Assembly (NCBI GenBank): GCA_019635735.1
Contig: JAHBYX010000002.1
Span: 496,001 to 560,000, forward strand
Reading direction: 5' to 3'
Source of the DNA: Mesorhizobium sp.
GTDB taxonomy: Bacteria > Pseudomonadota > Alphaproteobacteria > Rhizobiales > Rhizobiaceae
DNA: 64,000 nucleotides
Shown: piece by piece, positions 37,799 to 48,432 of the stretch
How the letters are laid out: each line of letters opens with the position of its first letter
Position numbering within the stretch: position 1 is the first letter of the stretch
Notes under the pieces: generated by a model
Told to the model about the DNA's origin: nothing
What the model saw: only the letters and a program-made list of their open reading frames with translations
Databases searched by the model: none
Program-made: the position numbers and the translations under genes

Positions 37799-38908
37799 AT
37801 GCTCCTGTCCTCGGCGTTCCGCCCGGTCCCCTTCTGCGATCTTCCCGGCTGGCGTGAGGACGATCAAACGCTCGCATTCGAGGCCTTCCGGCGCTCGGCA
37901 TTCCGTGTCCTCGAGAAACCGTACCGAACCGGCAGCCTGGGCGTTGATTGTGCGGCGTTCGACCCGGCCTATGCCGAAGCACGCGCTTCTGCATCTGTCG
38001 ACAATTCGGCGGCACGCTCCTTTTTCGAGTGGCATTTCACGCCCTGTCTCGTTGCCCCATCGAGCGGGGCCGACCACGGCTTCGTGACCGGCTTCTATGA
38101 ACCCGAGGCCGACGCTTCACCCGTCCGGACCGAAAAATTCCGCTTCCCGCTCTATGCACGGCCCGTGGATCTCGTCGACATCGACGACGCCAATCGCCCT
38201 GACGGGCTTGATCCGTATCTGGCTTTCGGACGCAAGACGCCCGACGGCAATGTCGAATACTATGACAGGGGCGAGATCGAGCGCGGCGCGCTCGCCGGCC
38301 GCGGTCTCGAATTTGCCTGGCTGGAAGATCCGGTGGACGTCTTCTTCATCCATGTCCAGGGCGCCGCGCGGCTGCGCATGCCGGACGGCTCCGTCCGGCG
38401 GGTAACCTATGCGGCCAAGAGCGGCCAGCGCTTCACCGGGCCCGGCCGGATCCTCGCCGACCTCGGAGAGATACCCCTGGCCGACGTCACCATGCAGTCG
38501 ATCCGCGCCTGGTTCCGCGCGCATCCGGAACGTATTGACGAGATCCTCTGGCAGAACAGGTCGTTCATCTTCTTCCGCGAGGCCGCGGTCGACGATCCGG
38601 CGCTCGGTCCGGTGGCCGCTGCCAAGGTGCCGCTGACGCCGGGACGCTCCGTCGCCGTGGACCGGCTGCTGCACACGTTCGGAACGCCGTTCTTCATCGT
38701 CGCGCCCGAGCTGACTGCCTTTGAGGGAAAGCCCTTCCGCCGCCTGATGATCGCACAGGACACCGGCTCGGCGATCGTTGGTGCCGCGCGCGGCGACCTG
38801 TTCGCGGGTTGCGGCGATGCGGCGGGCGAAATCGCCGGGGTGGTCAGGAGCGCGGCCGATTTCTATGCGCTCGTGCCGAATCCCCTGGTTGCAGGACACG
38901 CGCGATGA
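37799..38908 (+). CDS. mltA: Lytic murein transglycosylase A
   Basis: 369-aa MltA with the 3D barrel domain: FVTGFYEPEADASPVRTEKF, VDVFFIHVQGAARLRMPDG, LWQNRSFIFFRE and the catalytic Asp region LMIAQDTGSAIVGAARGDLF. It cleaves peptidoglycan to 1,6-anhydromuropeptides. No signal peptide or lipobox is visible at the start used, so export may depend on an unrecognised start or route. Coupled by ATGA to the Smr gene. Confidence 0.9.
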   Translation: MLLSSAFRPVPFCDLPGWREDDQTLAFEAFRRSAFRVLEKPYRTGSLGVDCAAFDPAYAEARASASVDNSAARSFFEWHFTPCLVAPSSGADHGFVTGFYEPEADASPVRTEKFRFPLYARPVDLVDIDDANRPDGLDPYLAFGRKTPDGNVEYYDRGEIERGALAGRGLEFAWLEDPVDVFFIHVQGAARLRMPDGSVRRVTYAAKSGQRFTGPGRILADLGEIPLADVTMQSIRAWFRAHPERIDEILWQNRSFIFFREAAVDDPALGPVAAAKVPLTPGRSVAVDRLLHTFGTPFFIVAPELTAFEGKPFRRLMIAQDTGSAIVGAARGDLFAGCGDAAGEIAGVVRSAADFYALVPNPLVAGHAR

Positions 38909-39447
38909 GCCGATCCCGTGTCCGCGACCTGACGGAGGAAGAACGGATCCTGTGGAACCTTGTGGCGCGCACGGCGCGTCCGCTGAAGGGGAAGCCGGGC
39001 GTCGAGGCGGAGCCGCCCCGCGCGGAAGAGCCGCCGGCAAAGCCCGCACCGCAGACCCCGCCGCCCGCGCAACCAAAGCCGGTCCAGCCGCAGCGCCTGC
39101 AGGTTCATCATCTCGACCGCCTGACCCAGAAGAAGATCTCCAAGGGCAGGCTGCCAATCGAGGCGCGGGTGGATTTGCATGGCCTGCGCCAGGACGAAGC
39201 CCATAGCCTGCTGCTCTCCTTCCTTCGCCGCGCGCATGGGTCCGGAATCCGCTACGTCCTGGTGATCACCGGCAAGGGGCGCTCGCTCGCCAGCGACGGC
39301 GTCCTGAAGCGCTCCGTCCCGGGCTGGTTTGCGACGCCGCCCTTCCGCGATCTGGTGAGCGGCTTCGAGGATGCGGCGCGCAACCATGGTGGCGAGGGGG
39401 CGCTCTACGTCAGGCTGCGGCGACTGCCGCACGATACAGGCCCATGA
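38905..39447 (+). CDS. Smr/MutS2-domain protein
   Basis: 180 aa: an N-terminal RDLTEEERILWNLVARTARP segment, a Pro/Ala-rich linker (residues about 30-65) and a C-terminal Smr nuclease-like domain (IEARVDLHGLRQDEAHSLLL; YVLVITGKGRSL; ALYVRLRRLPH). DLHG and TGKG are the family hallmarks. Substrate unknown. Overlaps mltA and the HTH gene by 4 nt each. Confidence 0.9.
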   Translation: MSRSRVRDLTEEERILWNLVARTARPLKGKPGVEAEPPRAEEPPAKPAPQTPPPAQPKPVQPQRLQVHHLDRLTQKKISKGRLPIEARVDLHGLRQDEAHSLLLSFLRRAHGSGIRYVLVITGKGRSLASDGVLKRSVPGWFATPPFRDLVSGFEDAARNHGGEGALYVRLRRLPHDTGP

Positions 39448-39812
39448 CGCCGTTCGGCGCGAAGGTGCGCGACCTGCGCAAGGCACGCGGCGTCTCGCAA
39501 AAGGAGATGGCGGCGGCTCTCGGCGTCAGCTCTGCCTACCTTTCGGCCCTGGAACACGGCCGCCGCGGCCGCCCGACCTGGGCGATGCTGCAGAAGATCA
39601 TCGGCTATTTCAACATCATCTGGGACGATGCCGAGGAGCTCCTGCGCCTTGCCGAGGCGTCGGATCCGCGCGCCGTCATCGACACGTCGGGCCTGTCGCC
39701 GCGCGCCACCGAGCTCGCGAACCTGCTCGCCGGGCGGATCGCGCAGCTCACCCCGTCCGAGCTGGACCAGCTGATCGCGATCGTGCAGCGCCCGCCGCGG
39801 CGCGGGGACTGA
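39444..39812 (+). CDS. XRE-family helix-turn-helix protein
   Basis: 122 aa with an N-terminal Cro/CI-type HTH (VRDLRKARGVSQKEMAAALG; VSSAYLSALEHGRRGRP). The C-terminal half has no recognised ligand domain. Translationally coupled to the Smr gene (ATGA). Regulated targets are not evident. Confidence 0.9.
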   Translation: MTPFGAKVRDLRKARGVSQKEMAAALGVSSAYLSALEHGRRGRPTWAMLQKIIGYFNIIWDDAEELLRLAEASDPRAVIDTSGLSPRATELANLLAGRIAQLTPSELDQLIAIVQRPPRRGD

Positions 39813-40769
39813 TCAGAAAAGCGCCTTGAGGTCGGCGATCCGGTCGTTCACGAGCCAGCCGTAATAGTTCTCTTCCGGAAGCTTCGGTTCGAGACCTTCG
39901 TTCATGCGACGCTGATTCTCGGCCTTCAGCGCATAGGCGCGGGCTTCCGGTCCGCCGACATTGTAGAGCGTCGCGGTCAGTCCCGGATTCTGCGAGATGT
40001 CGAAATCTGCAATCGTGGCATAGGCGTCGATCGCCTTGCGAAGCGTCGCGGCGACATAGGGAAGCGTCTGATCGGGATCCATGATCGTCCCGTAGACCGC
40101 CTGCGCGTCGCGATAATCGAGCTTCGGCGCGCCCGTCACATTCGAGACGATATCGCTCATCTGCAGCGCGGTCAGCGGGTTGAGCTGACCGATGCCGAAA
40201 GTCTGTCCGGAATAGAAGGGCTGGAAAAAGACGGCGCTGAACCGGTTGTTCGGGAATTCTTTCCCGTCGACGGTCTTGCCGCGGAACGAGGAATCCCACA
40301 CCTCTTCGCGGCAGGTCCAGACGGCATAGCTGCCGGGCAGGCCGGCGCATGGCGCGAACTGCGGTCGCTCGATGAATTCTGCGATGTCCTCGCCGCCATA
40401 GGAGAACGAGAAGCTGGAGCCGAGATAGGAGACGGCCTTGACGTAATAGGTCTGCAGCCGATCGTAGGCGTCGACATTGTAGGTATGCTCTCCGACGATC
40501 GCCCCGGCGATGTGCAGCGGATCGATGTCGAACTGGCGCGCCGCCGCGGCGATCTTCTGCCTGAGCGCCCTGTCGTTGCGCAGGAGCGAGATCACCTTGC
40601 GGTATTTCGCGTCGTAGCTGGTCTTGAGGGCCTTGGTGCGAGACGCCGAACCGCCCGGAACCTGCGGCTGCTCGACATTGCGGTTTCCGGCGGGAACGAC
40701 GGTCGCGGCGGCGGCGGGAGCGGCCGCCAGCACCGAAAGACCCATCAGCACGACAGCCAGCTTCTTCAT
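39813..40769 (-). CDS. DUF1402 family periplasmic protein
   Basis: 318 aa with a signal peptide (MKKLAVVLMGLSVLAAAPAA). Recognised as DUF1402 from AARQFDIDPLHIAGAIVGEH, YVKAVSYLGSSFSFSYGGED and YSGQTFGIGQLNPLTALQMS. The Glu in AIVGEHTYN and the FGIGQLNP block recall soluble lytic transglycosylases, so a murein-binding or cleaving role is possible but unproved. Convergent with the HTH gene with no spacer. The 144-bp gap upstream to hslU shows no feature. Confidence 0.8.
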   Translation of the reverse strand: MKKLAVVLMGLSVLAAAPAAAATVVPAGNRNVEQPQVPGGSASRTKALKTSYDAKYRKVISLLRNDRALRQKIAAAARQFDIDPLHIAGAIVGEHTYNVDAYDRLQTYYVKAVSYLGSSFSFSYGGEDIAEFIERPQFAPCAGLPGSYAVWTCREEVWDSSFRGKTVDGKEFPNNRFSAVFFQPFYSGQTFGIGQLNPLTALQMSDIVSNVTGAPKLDYRDAQAVYGTIMDPDQTLPYVAATLRKAIDAYATIADFDISQNPGLTATLYNVGGPEARAYALKAENQRRMNEGLEPKLPEENYYGWLVNDRIADLKALF

Positions 40770-40913
40770 TCCTCGCCCAATTATGCGACTGTGCCCAAGC
40801 CCCTTTTCCCCGTCTAAGGACTGACGTTCGGGAAGTCGAGTGCGAAGATGGCGGCAATCGACCTGTATAGTCAGCAGATGATCGGGGGTGGCCGCGAGGC
40901 CACACCCATGCCT

Positions 40914-42227
40914 TTACAGGATGAAACGCGACAAATCTGTGTTCTTGGCGATATCGCCGACATTCTTCGCCACGAAGGCGGCGTCGACCGTGATCGCCAG
41001 GCCGGACTTGTCCGGAGCCTCGTAGGAGACCTCGTCGAGCACGCGCTCCATCACCGTCTGCAAACGTCGCGCACCAATGTTCTCGACGCTCGAATTGAGG
41101 TCGACCGCGATGCCGGCCAGGCTGTCGATCGCATCGTCGGTGAAGGAGAGTTCCACTCCCTCGGTCGCCATCAGCGCGATATACTGCTTGATCAGGCTCG
41201 CCTCCGGTTCGGTCAGGATGCGCTTGAAATCGTCCTTCTCGAGCGCCCGGAGCTCGACGCGGATCGGCAGGCGGCCCTGCAATTCGGGCAGCAGGTCCGA
41301 CGGCTTGGCGACATGGAACGCGCCCGACGCGATGAACAGGATGTGATCGGTCTTGATCGGTCCGTATTTGGTCGCGACCGTGGTTCCCTCGACCAGCGGC
41401 AGCAGGTCGCGCTGCACGCCTTCGCGCGATACGCCGGCGCCCACGCCGCCGTCGCGGGCCGCGATCTTGTCGATCTCGTCGAGGAAGACGATGCCGTCGT
41501 CCTGCGCCGACTGCAGCGCCGCGGCAACCACCTGGTCCTGGTCGAGCAGCTTGTCGGACTCGTCCTCGATCAGCAGGTTGTAGGATTCCTTCACCGTCGT
41601 CTTGCGCGTCTTCGTCCGCTTCTGACCCATCGCCTTCGACAGCATGTCGTTGATGTTCATCACGCCGATATTGGCGCCCGGCATGCCGGGAATCTCGAAG
41701 CCGGGCATGCCGCCGGTGCCGGTGTCGGCCACCTCGATCTCGATCTCCTTGTCGTCCATCTCGCCGTTGCGCAGCTTCTTGCGGAAGGAATCGCGCGTCG
41801 CGGGGCTTGCGGTCTTTCCGACCAGCGCTTCGAGCACGCGCTCCTCGGCGTTCAGATGCGCCCGCGCCTTGACGTCCTCGCGCATCTTCTCGCGCACCAG
41901 GCCGATCGCCACCTCGACGAGGTCGCGAATGATCTGTTCGACGTCCCGGCCGACATAGCCGACTTCGGTGAACTTGGTCGCCTCGACCTTGATGAAAGGC
42001 GCCCCGGCGAGCCGGGCGAGACGGCGCGCGATCTCGGTCTTGCCGACGCCGGTCGGCCCGATCATCAGGATGTTCTTCGGCATGACCTCTTCGCGCATCT
42101 GGCCGGTCAGCTGCTGCCGGCGCCAGCGGTTGCGCAGCGCGATCGCGACGGCCCGCTTGGCGTCCTTCTGGCCGACGATATAGCGGTCGAGTTCGGAAAC
42201 GATCTCGCGGGGGGAAAAATTGGTCAT
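40914..42227 (-). CDS. hslU: ATP-dependent protease ATPase subunit HslU
   Basis: 437-aa AAA+ unfoldase of the HslUV protease. N-terminus [20 protein letters not shown], Walker [21 protein letters not shown], the GYVGRD pore loop, Walker [17 protein letters not shown] and the C-terminal tail DLSRFIL that docks in HslV. ATG 42227 is chosen; an upstream Met would extend into the GNAT gene. Confidence 0.95.
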   Translation of the reverse strand: MTNFSPREIVSELDRYIVGQKDAKRAVAIALRNRWRRQQLTGQMREEVMPKNILMIGPTGVGKTEIARRLARLAGAPFIKVEATKFTEVGYVGRDVEQIIRDLVEVAIGLVREKMREDVKARAHLNAEERVLEALVGKTASPATRDSFRKKLRNGEMDDKEIEIEVADTGTGGMPGFEIPGMPGANIGVMNINDMLSKAMGQKRTKTRKTTVKESYNLLIEDESDKLLDQDQVVAAALQSAQDDGIVFLDEIDKIAARDGGVGAGVSREGVQRDLLPLVEGTTVATKYGPIKTDHILFIASGAFHVAKPSDLLPELQGRLPIRVELRALEKDDFKRILTEPEASLIKQYIALMATEGVELSFTDDAIDSLAGIAVDLNSSVENIGARRLQTVMERVLDEVSYEAPDKSGLAITVDAAFVAKNVGDIAKNTDLSRFIL

Positions 42228-42228
42228 C

Positions 42229-42738
42229 TTAGTCCGTCTCTTCCTCGGCATCCCGCGCCATCATCAGGGCGGGGCCATAGATTGAAGTTCTCGTGTCGAA
42301 GGGGACGAAGCCCGCCTTCTCATAGGCCCGGATGGCCCGCGCGTTCGTCGGGTGCGGATCGATGATCAGCCGCGGCGCGCCTTCCTCGAACAGCTGCTCG
42401 GCGAACTGCGCGATGATCGCACTGCCATGGCCGAGACCCAGCAGTCCGGGGATGCCGATCGTGATGTCTAGCCCGAGCGTGCCGAACGGCTGGTCCGCAT
42501 AGGGGTGATCGTCCTCCAGATGCGGATCGTAGCTCTGGAGATAGGCGATCGGTTTCCCGTCCAGCTCGACGATGAGCGCTTCCATCGCGACGTTCTCCAT
42601 GACCTCGCGCAATTCGGCGAGGCTCTGGTCCGGATCGCCCCACCACTCGCGGACATGCGGCTCGGCGAGCCAGCCGGCAAGCAGCGGCAGGTCGGCTTCG
42701 GTCACGGCGCGAAAGCCGTAGGTCGGCTTACGCGGCAT
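42229..42738 (-). CDS. GNAT family acetyltransferase (AAC(6')-like)
   Basis: 169 aa. AacA4-type features are [30 protein letters not shown] and [11 protein letters not shown], the acetyl-CoA loop [18 protein letters not shown] and the end [18 protein letters not shown]. The family includes aminoglycoside 6'-N-acetyltransferases, but chromosomal copies in rhizobia are often of unknown substrate. It lies between hslV (11-nt overlap) and hslU (1 bp), so all three are co-transcribed. Confidence 0.85.
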   Translation of the reverse strand: MPRKPTYGFRAVTEADLPLLAGWLAEPHVREWWGDPDQSLAELREVMENVAMEALIVELDGKPIAYLQSYDPHLEDDHPYADQPFGTLGLDITIGIPGLLGLGHGSAIIAQFAEQLFEEGAPRLIIDPHPTNARAIRAYEKAGFVPFDTRTSIYGPALMMARDAEEETD

Positions 42739-43276
42739 CGATCGTTTCGAGCGTGACCGATTCGTTGGTGTAGATGCAGATGTCGGCCGCGATCTTCATC
42801 GCCCTGCGCGCGATTTCCTCGGCATCCAGATCGGTCTCCACCAGCGCGCGGGCGGCGGCCAGGGCATAATTGCCGCCCGAGCCGATCGCCATCACGCCGT
42901 GCTCCGGTTCCAGCACGTCGCCGGTGCCGGTCAGGGCCAGCGTCACGGACTTGTCGGCCACCAGCATCATCGCTTCGAGGCGGCGCAGGTAGCGGTCGGT
43001 GCGCCAGTCCTTTGCAAGTTCAACGCAGGCGCGGGTCAGCTGGTCGGGATACTGCTCGAGCTTGGATTCGAGGCGCTCCAGAAGGGTGAAGGCGTCCGCG
43101 GTGGCTCCGGCGAAGCCCGCGATGACGTTGCCCTTGCCGATGCGGCGCACCTTGCGGGCGTTGCCTTTCATCACCGTATTGCCGAGGCTCACCTGGCCGT
43201 CGCCGGCGATGACGACCTTGCCACCCTTGCGCACGGTCACGATCGTCGTTCCGTGCATGATGATTTCGTTGGACAT
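42728..43276 (-). CDS. hslV: ATP-dependent protease subunit HslV
   Basis: 182-aa threonine peptidase. The N-terminal segment [20 protein letters not shown] is processed to expose the catalytic Thr; [17 protein letters not shown] and [19 protein letters not shown] follow. First gene of hslV-GNAT-hslU. The 198-bp divergent gap to hisB must hold both promoters; no heat-shock consensus could be confidently picked. Confidence 0.95.
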   Translation of the reverse strand: MSNEIIMHGTTIVTVRKGGKVVIAGDGQVSLGNTVMKGNARKVRRIGKGNVIAGFAGATADAFTLLERLESKLEQYPDQLTRACVELAKDWRTDRYLRRLEAMMLVADKSVTLALTGTGDVLEPEHGVMAIGSGGNYALAAARALVETDLDAEEIARRAMKIAADICIYTNESVTLETIDAA

Positions 43277-43474
43277 GAAATACTCCGAGAGCGAAACGGC
43301 CCGGCCCGAAGCGCCGTGGTCGTCTCCAATGCCGACCTATGTATGCACGCTAACCGTGATTGCAATCTTCGCTTCCCCCTGGCCGATCGGTCAGGTTTGC
43401 GCCGCCCCGTCAACTGGAATTACCTCTAACATGCTGATAAGAGGCGGTCACTTCGGGACCCAGGGATACCGCGA

Positions 43475-44083
43475 ATGCCCAGCACCACGCCGCGCCGCGC
43501 CGAGATCAAACGGGCGACCAAGGAAACGGAGATCTCCGTTTCGGTCGACCTCGACGGTTCGGGCAAGTTCGACGTCTCGACCGGCGTCGGCTTCTTCGAT
43601 CACATGCTCGAGCAGCTGTCGCGCCATTCGCTGATCGACATGGCCGTGCGCGCTAAGGGCGATCTGCACATCGACGACCACCACACGGTCGAGGATGTCG
43701 GCATCGCGCTCGGCCAGGCGATCTCGAAAGCGCTTGGCGAGCGGCGCGGCATCTGCCGATACGCCTCGCTCGACCTCGCCATGGACGAGACGCTGACGCG
43801 CGCCGCGATCGACGTGTCGGGCCGGCCCTTCCTCGTCTGGAACGTCGCTTTCACGGCGCCGAAGATCGGCACCTTCGACACCGAACTGGTGCGCGAGTTC
43901 TTCCAGGCCCTGTCGCAGAATGCGGGCGTGACTCTGCACGTGACCAACCACTACGGCGCCAACAGCCATCACATCGCCGAGACCTGCTTCAAGGCCGTGG
44001 CGCGCGTTCTGCGCACCGCGATCGAGGCCGATCCGCGCCAGGCAGGCGCCATTCCCTCGACCAAGGGAACGCTGAAAGGATAG
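43475..44083 (+). CDS. hisB: Imidazoleglycerol-phosphate dehydratase
   Basis: 202-aa monofunctional HisB (no phosphatase domain). Two metal-binding HHTxE-type motifs are present: [16 protein letters not shown] and [18 protein letters not shown]; the N-terminus has [19 protein letters not shown]. Step 6 of histidine synthesis. First gene of the his operon, divergent from hslV. Confidence 0.95.
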   Translation: MPSTTPRRAEIKRATKETEISVSVDLDGSGKFDVSTGVGFFDHMLEQLSRHSLIDMAVRAKGDLHIDDHHTVEDVGIALGQAISKALGERRGICRYASLDLAMDETLTRAAIDVSGRPFLVWNVAFTAPKIGTFDTELVREFFQALSQNAGVTLHVTNHYGANSHHIAETCFKAVARVLRTAIEADPRQAGAIPSTKGTLKG

Positions 44084-44087
44084 TCCG

Positions 44088-44564
44088 ATGGCGAGCTTCG
44101 TGGTGATGGAAGCCCCGGAAGGCCGCGACGAAGCGGTATATGTCCGGGACGGCTTCCACGTCCTGGCCTTTCTGCTGCCGCCGATCTGGCTTGCCTGGCA
44201 TCGGCTCTGGATCGAGGCGCTCCTCGCCTTCGCGGTCATGGCGGTGCTGGGCTCGCTTGGCGGCGTTTCCGGTTTCGGCGACGCCGCTCCGCTCCTGTCG
44301 CTGCTGGTCTCGCTCTATGTCGGACTGGAGGCGCCGGCGATCCGGATCGCGGCGCTTCGCCGCCGGGGCTGGCACGAATGGGGCGTGGTCGACGCCTACA
44401 ATCGCGACGACGCCGAGACGAAACACCTCTTCGCCGAAGGGTCCGACACGGTCGATGACAGGGTCGAACGGGCGCCACCCATGCCGTCAGCCGAACCGCT
44501 GTCGCCGCGGCCGGTTCCCGCCGGCCCGGCGCTCGGCCTCTTCTCCTATCCCGGAGCGCGGTGA
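44088..44564 (+). CDS. DUF2628 family membrane protein
   Basis: 158 aa. A short cytoplasmic start ([19 protein letters not shown]) precedes two or three helices ([54 protein letters not shown]) and a hydrophilic Pro-rich C-terminus. DUF2628 is of unknown function and is often found between hisB and hisH in rhizobia. Spaced 4 bp from hisB. Confidence 0.8.
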   Translation: MASFVVMEAPEGRDEAVYVRDGFHVLAFLLPPIWLAWHRLWIEALLAFAVMAVLGSLGGVSGFGDAAPLLSLLVSLYVGLEAPAIRIAALRRRGWHEWGVVDAYNRDDAETKHLFAEGSDTVDDRVERAPPMPSAEPLSPRPVPAGPALGLFSYPGAR

Positions 44565-44566
44565 CG

Positions 44567-45217
44567 ATGCGGGTCGCGATCATCGACTATGGTTCGGGCA
44601 ATCTGCGCTCGGCCACAAAGGCGTTCGAGCGCGCCGCGCGCGAAGCCGGCATTGCTGCTGAGATCGACCTGACGGCCGATGCCGAACGCGTGCGCACGGC
44701 CGACCGCATCGTGCTGCCCGGCGTCGGTGCCTATGCCGATTGCGCCGCCGGCCTGCACGCGGTTCCCGGCATGTGGGAAGCGGTGGAGGAGGTCGCCATC
44801 GGCAAAGGCCGCCCGTTCCTCGGCATCTGCGTCGGCATGCAGCTGATGTCCGAACGCGGCCTGGAGAAGACGATCACGAAGGGCTTCGGCTGGATCGCCG
44901 GCGACGTGAAGGAAATCGAGCCCTCCGACCGGTCGCTGAAAATCCCGCAGATCGGCTGGAACACGATTCACGTGAAACATCCCCACCCGCTCTTCGACGG
45001 CATCCGCACCGGCGATGACGGGCTGCACGCCTATTTCGTGCATTCCTACCATCTCGACGCGACGAACGATGACCAGGTGCTCGCGACCGCCGATTATGGC
45101 GGCCAGGTAACGGCCGCCGTCGGCCACGACAATCTCGTGGGCACCCAGTTCCATCCCGAAAAGAGCCAGGAACTGGGCCTCGCCCTCATCGCCAACTTTC
45201 TGAGGTGGAATCCATGA
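44567..45217 (+). CDS. hisH: Imidazole glycerol phosphate synthase subunit HisH
   Basis: 216-aa glutamine amidotransferase supplying ammonia to HisF. Nucleophile Cys in [15 protein letters not shown], His/Glu in [14 protein letters not shown]-terminus [20 protein letters not shown] 44567 is used, with GGAG 10 nt upstream; a GTG at 44561 is possible. The segment encoding NTIHVKH includes a 14/16 parS-like 16-mer. Confidence 0.95.
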   Translation: MRVAIIDYGSGNLRSATKAFERAAREAGIAAEIDLTADAERVRTADRIVLPGVGAYADCAAGLHAVPGMWEAVEEVAIGKGRPFLGICVGMQLMSERGLEKTITKGFGWIAGDVKEIEPSDRSLKIPQIGWNTIHVKHPHPLFDGIRTGDDGLHAYFVHSYHLDATNDDQVLATADYGGQVTAAVGHDNLVGTQFHPEKSQELGLALIANFLRWNP

Positions 45218-45507
45218 CGACGAAGAAGGGCTACTGGATGGCGATGGTCGACATCACCGATCCGGACAGCTATCCGCGTTACATGGCGGCGAACAAGGCA
45301 GCGTTCGAGAAATACGGCGCGAAGTTCGTCGTTCGCGGCGGCCAGCACGAGATGTTCGAGGGGCCGCCCGCGACGCGCATGGTCGTCATCGAGTTCAAGG
45401 ATTACCAGACCGCGCTGGACTGCCACAACTCGCCCGAATACCAGGAGGCGCTCAAACTCAGGCAGCAGTTCGCGACGGCCCACATGGCGGTGGTCGAGGG
45501 CGTCTGA
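45214..45507 (+). CDS. DUF1330 family protein
   Basis: 97-aa small ferredoxin-like alpha/beta-barrel protein: [60 protein letters not shown]. Function unknown. ATGA overlap with hisH and 3 bp from hisA place it inside the his operon. The GTG at 45205 is a less likely start. Confidence 0.85.
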   Translation: MTTKKGYWMAMVDITDPDSYPRYMAANKAAFEKYGAKFVVRGGQHEMFEGPPATRMVVIEFKDYQTALDCHNSPEYQEALKLRQQFATAHMAVVEGV

Positions 45508-45510
45508 CGC

Positions 45511-46271
45511 ATGATCCTCTTTCCCGCGATCGACTTGAAGGACGGCAAGTGCGTCCGCCTCAAGCTCGGCGACATGGCGACGGCGACCGTCTACAACGAG
45601 GATCCTGCCGCACAGGCGAAAGCCTTTGAGGATCAGGGCTTCTCCTGGCTGCACGTGGTCGATCTCAACGGCGCCTTCAAAGGCGCAAGCGTCAACAGCG
45701 CCGCCGTCGGCGCGATCCTCAAGGCGACGAAGAATCCGGTGCAGCTGGGCGGCGGCATCCGCACCCTGCCCCAGATCGAGGACTGGCTCGGCCGGGGTCT
45801 TGCCCGCGTGATCCTCGGCACGGTCGCCGTGCGCGACCCGGAGCTCGTCAAGGAGGCTTGCCGGCTCTTCCCGGGCAAGATCGCTGTCGGCATCGACGCC
45901 AAGGGCGGCAAGGTTGCGGTCGAGGGCTGGGCGGAAGCGTCCGAACTCGGCGTCATCGAACTGGCGAAGAAATTCGAAGGCGCGGGCGTCGCCGCGATTA
46001 TATACACCGACATCGACCGCGACGGAGTGCTGACGGGCATCAACTGGGAATCGACCATCGAGCTGGCCAGCGCCGTGTCCATCCCCGTCATCGCCTCCGG
46101 CGGCCTCGCTTCGCTTGCCGACATCGTGCGCATGACCATGCCCGACGCGAAGAAGCTCGAAGGCGCGATCTCCGGCCGCGCGCTCTACGACGGCCGCATC
46201 GACCCGGCGACGGCACTCGCGATCCTGCGAGGGGAGCACAAGCCAGAAGCTGCACAGTTCGAGGAGCCAAG

Positions 46272-46275
<4 letters not shown>
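45511..46275 (+). CDS. hisA: ProFAR isomerase HisA
   Basis: 254-aa TIM-barrel isomerase. [17 protein letters not shown] carries the first catalytic Asp, and [15 protein letters not shown] the second; phosphate loops are [10 protein letters not shown] and [10 protein letters not shown]. Fourth step of histidine synthesis. Overlaps hisF by 4 nt. Confidence 0.95.
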
Positions 46276-47066
<791 letters not shown>

Positions 47067-47077
47067 ACGCGCGATCG

Positions 47078-47401
47078 ATGGCCGGCTTTTCCCTTTCCGA
47101 TCTCGAACGCATCGTCGGCGAGCGCGCGCTGTCCGGCGACGCGAACTCGTGGACCGCGAAGCTCTATCGCTCCGGCATGGAGCGTGCGGCCAAGAAGATG
47201 GGCGAGGAGGCGGTCGAAGCCGTCATCGCCGCCGTCAAGGGCGACGACGAGGCCCTGGTTTCGGAAAGCGCCGACCTCCTCTATCATTGGCTGGTGGTCA
47301 TGAAGATCGCGGGCATTCCGCTTTCCGACGTGATGGCGGAACTCGAACGCCGCACCGCCCAGTCGGGCATTGCCGAGAAGGCGTCCCGCATACAGGACTG
47401 A
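47078..47401 (+). CDS. hisE: Phosphoribosyl-ATP diphosphatase HisE
   Basis: 107-aa all-helical pyrophosphatase with the MazG-type motif [20 protein letters not shown] and the acidic [13 protein letters not shown]. Second step of histidine synthesis; separate from HisI, as usual in rhizobia. Confidence 0.95.
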   Translation: MAGFSLSDLERIVGERALSGDANSWTAKLYRSGMERAAKKMGEEAVEAVIAAVKGDDEALVSESADLLYHWLVVMKIAGIPLSDVMAELERRTAQSGIAEKASRIQD

Positions 47402-47419
47402 CGGCAGAAGGGTCGGCCG

Positions 47420-48379
47420 ATGGATCAGCTTGCTCCCACCGAGAAGTATTCGCCCTACCGCGTCTTCACGGCGGCGCAGTGGGCCGGCTTCCGCGCCGAC
47501 ACCCCGATGACGCTGACGGCCGACGAGGTGCAGCGGCTGCGCTCCATGAACGACCCGATCGATCTGGAGGAGGTACGGCGGATCTATCTGTCGCTGTCGC
47601 GACTGCTTTCGGCCCATGTCGAGGCGAGCCAGCTCCTGTTCCGCCAGAGACAGGCATTCTTCAACGCCGGCGATGCGGTGAAGACGCCGTTCATCATCGG
47701 CATCGCCGGCTCCGTCGCCGTGGGCAAGTCCACCACCGCCCGCGTGCTGAAGGAACTCCTTCAGCGCTGGCCCTCCAGCCCCAAGGTCGATCTGGTCACG
47801 ACGGACGGCTTCCTCTGGTCAAACGAGGTGCTGCGCCGCGAAAACCTGATGGACCGCAAGGGCTTTCCCGAGAGCTACGACGTCGGCGCTCTGCTGCGTT
47901 TCCTCTCCGCGATCAAGTCGGGTCAGCGCAATGTCCACGCGCCGCTCTATTCGCACCTCACCTACGACGTGCTGGCCGGGCAGTTCGTCACCATCGATCG
48001 GCCGGACATCCTCATCTTTGAGGGCATCAACGTGCTGCAGACGCGCGACCTGCCGAAAGACGGCAACGCGGTGCCCTTCGTTTCAGACTTCTTCGACTTC
48101 TCGATCTATATCGACGCCGAGGAAGGACTCATCCACAAGTGGTACATCGACCGCTTCATGCGTCTGCGCGAGACCGCGTTCCGCGACCCGAACTCCTTCT
48201 TCCATCGCTATGCCAGCCTGTCCAAGGATGCGGCGCTGGCGATAGCGGAAGGTCTCTGGGCGAACATCAACCTCAAGAATCTGCACGAGAACATCCAGCC
48301 CACGCGCCCGCGCGCCGACCTGATCCTCAAGAAGGGCGCCGATCATCTGATTGAGGAAGTGGCGCTGAGGAAGCTCTGA
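47420..48379 (+). CDS. coaA: Type I pantothenate kinase
   Basis: 319-aa CoaA. P-loop [20 protein letters not shown], substrate region [20 protein letters not shown], and [17 protein letters not shown]. Catalyses the first step of CoA synthesis. 18 bp after hisE, likely co-transcribed. No terminator was recognised in the 53-bp gap that follows. Confidence 0.95.
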   Translation: MDQLAPTEKYSPYRVFTAAQWAGFRADTPMTLTADEVQRLRSMNDPIDLEEVRRIYLSLSRLLSAHVEASQLLFRQRQAFFNAGDAVKTPFIIGIAGSVAVGKSTTARVLKELLQRWPSSPKVDLVTTDGFLWSNEVLRRENLMDRKGFPESYDVGALLRFLSAIKSGQRNVHAPLYSHLTYDVLAGQFVTIDRPDILIFEGINVLQTRDLPKDGNAVPFVSDFFDFSIYIDAEEGLIHKWYIDRFMRLRETAFRDPNSFFHRYASLSKDAALAIAEGLWANINLKNLHENIQPTRPRADLILKKGADHLIEEVALRKL

Positions 48380-48432
48380 GTTCGCCGATTCACACTATCT
48401 TAGCCGCTGGCGATCATCATGCCGCGACCCCG

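Noticed and set aside
42229..42738. Calling the GNAT gene an aminoglycoside resistance determinant
   Set aside because: It is embedded in hslVU with no mobile-element context; family resemblance alone does not show drug acetylation.
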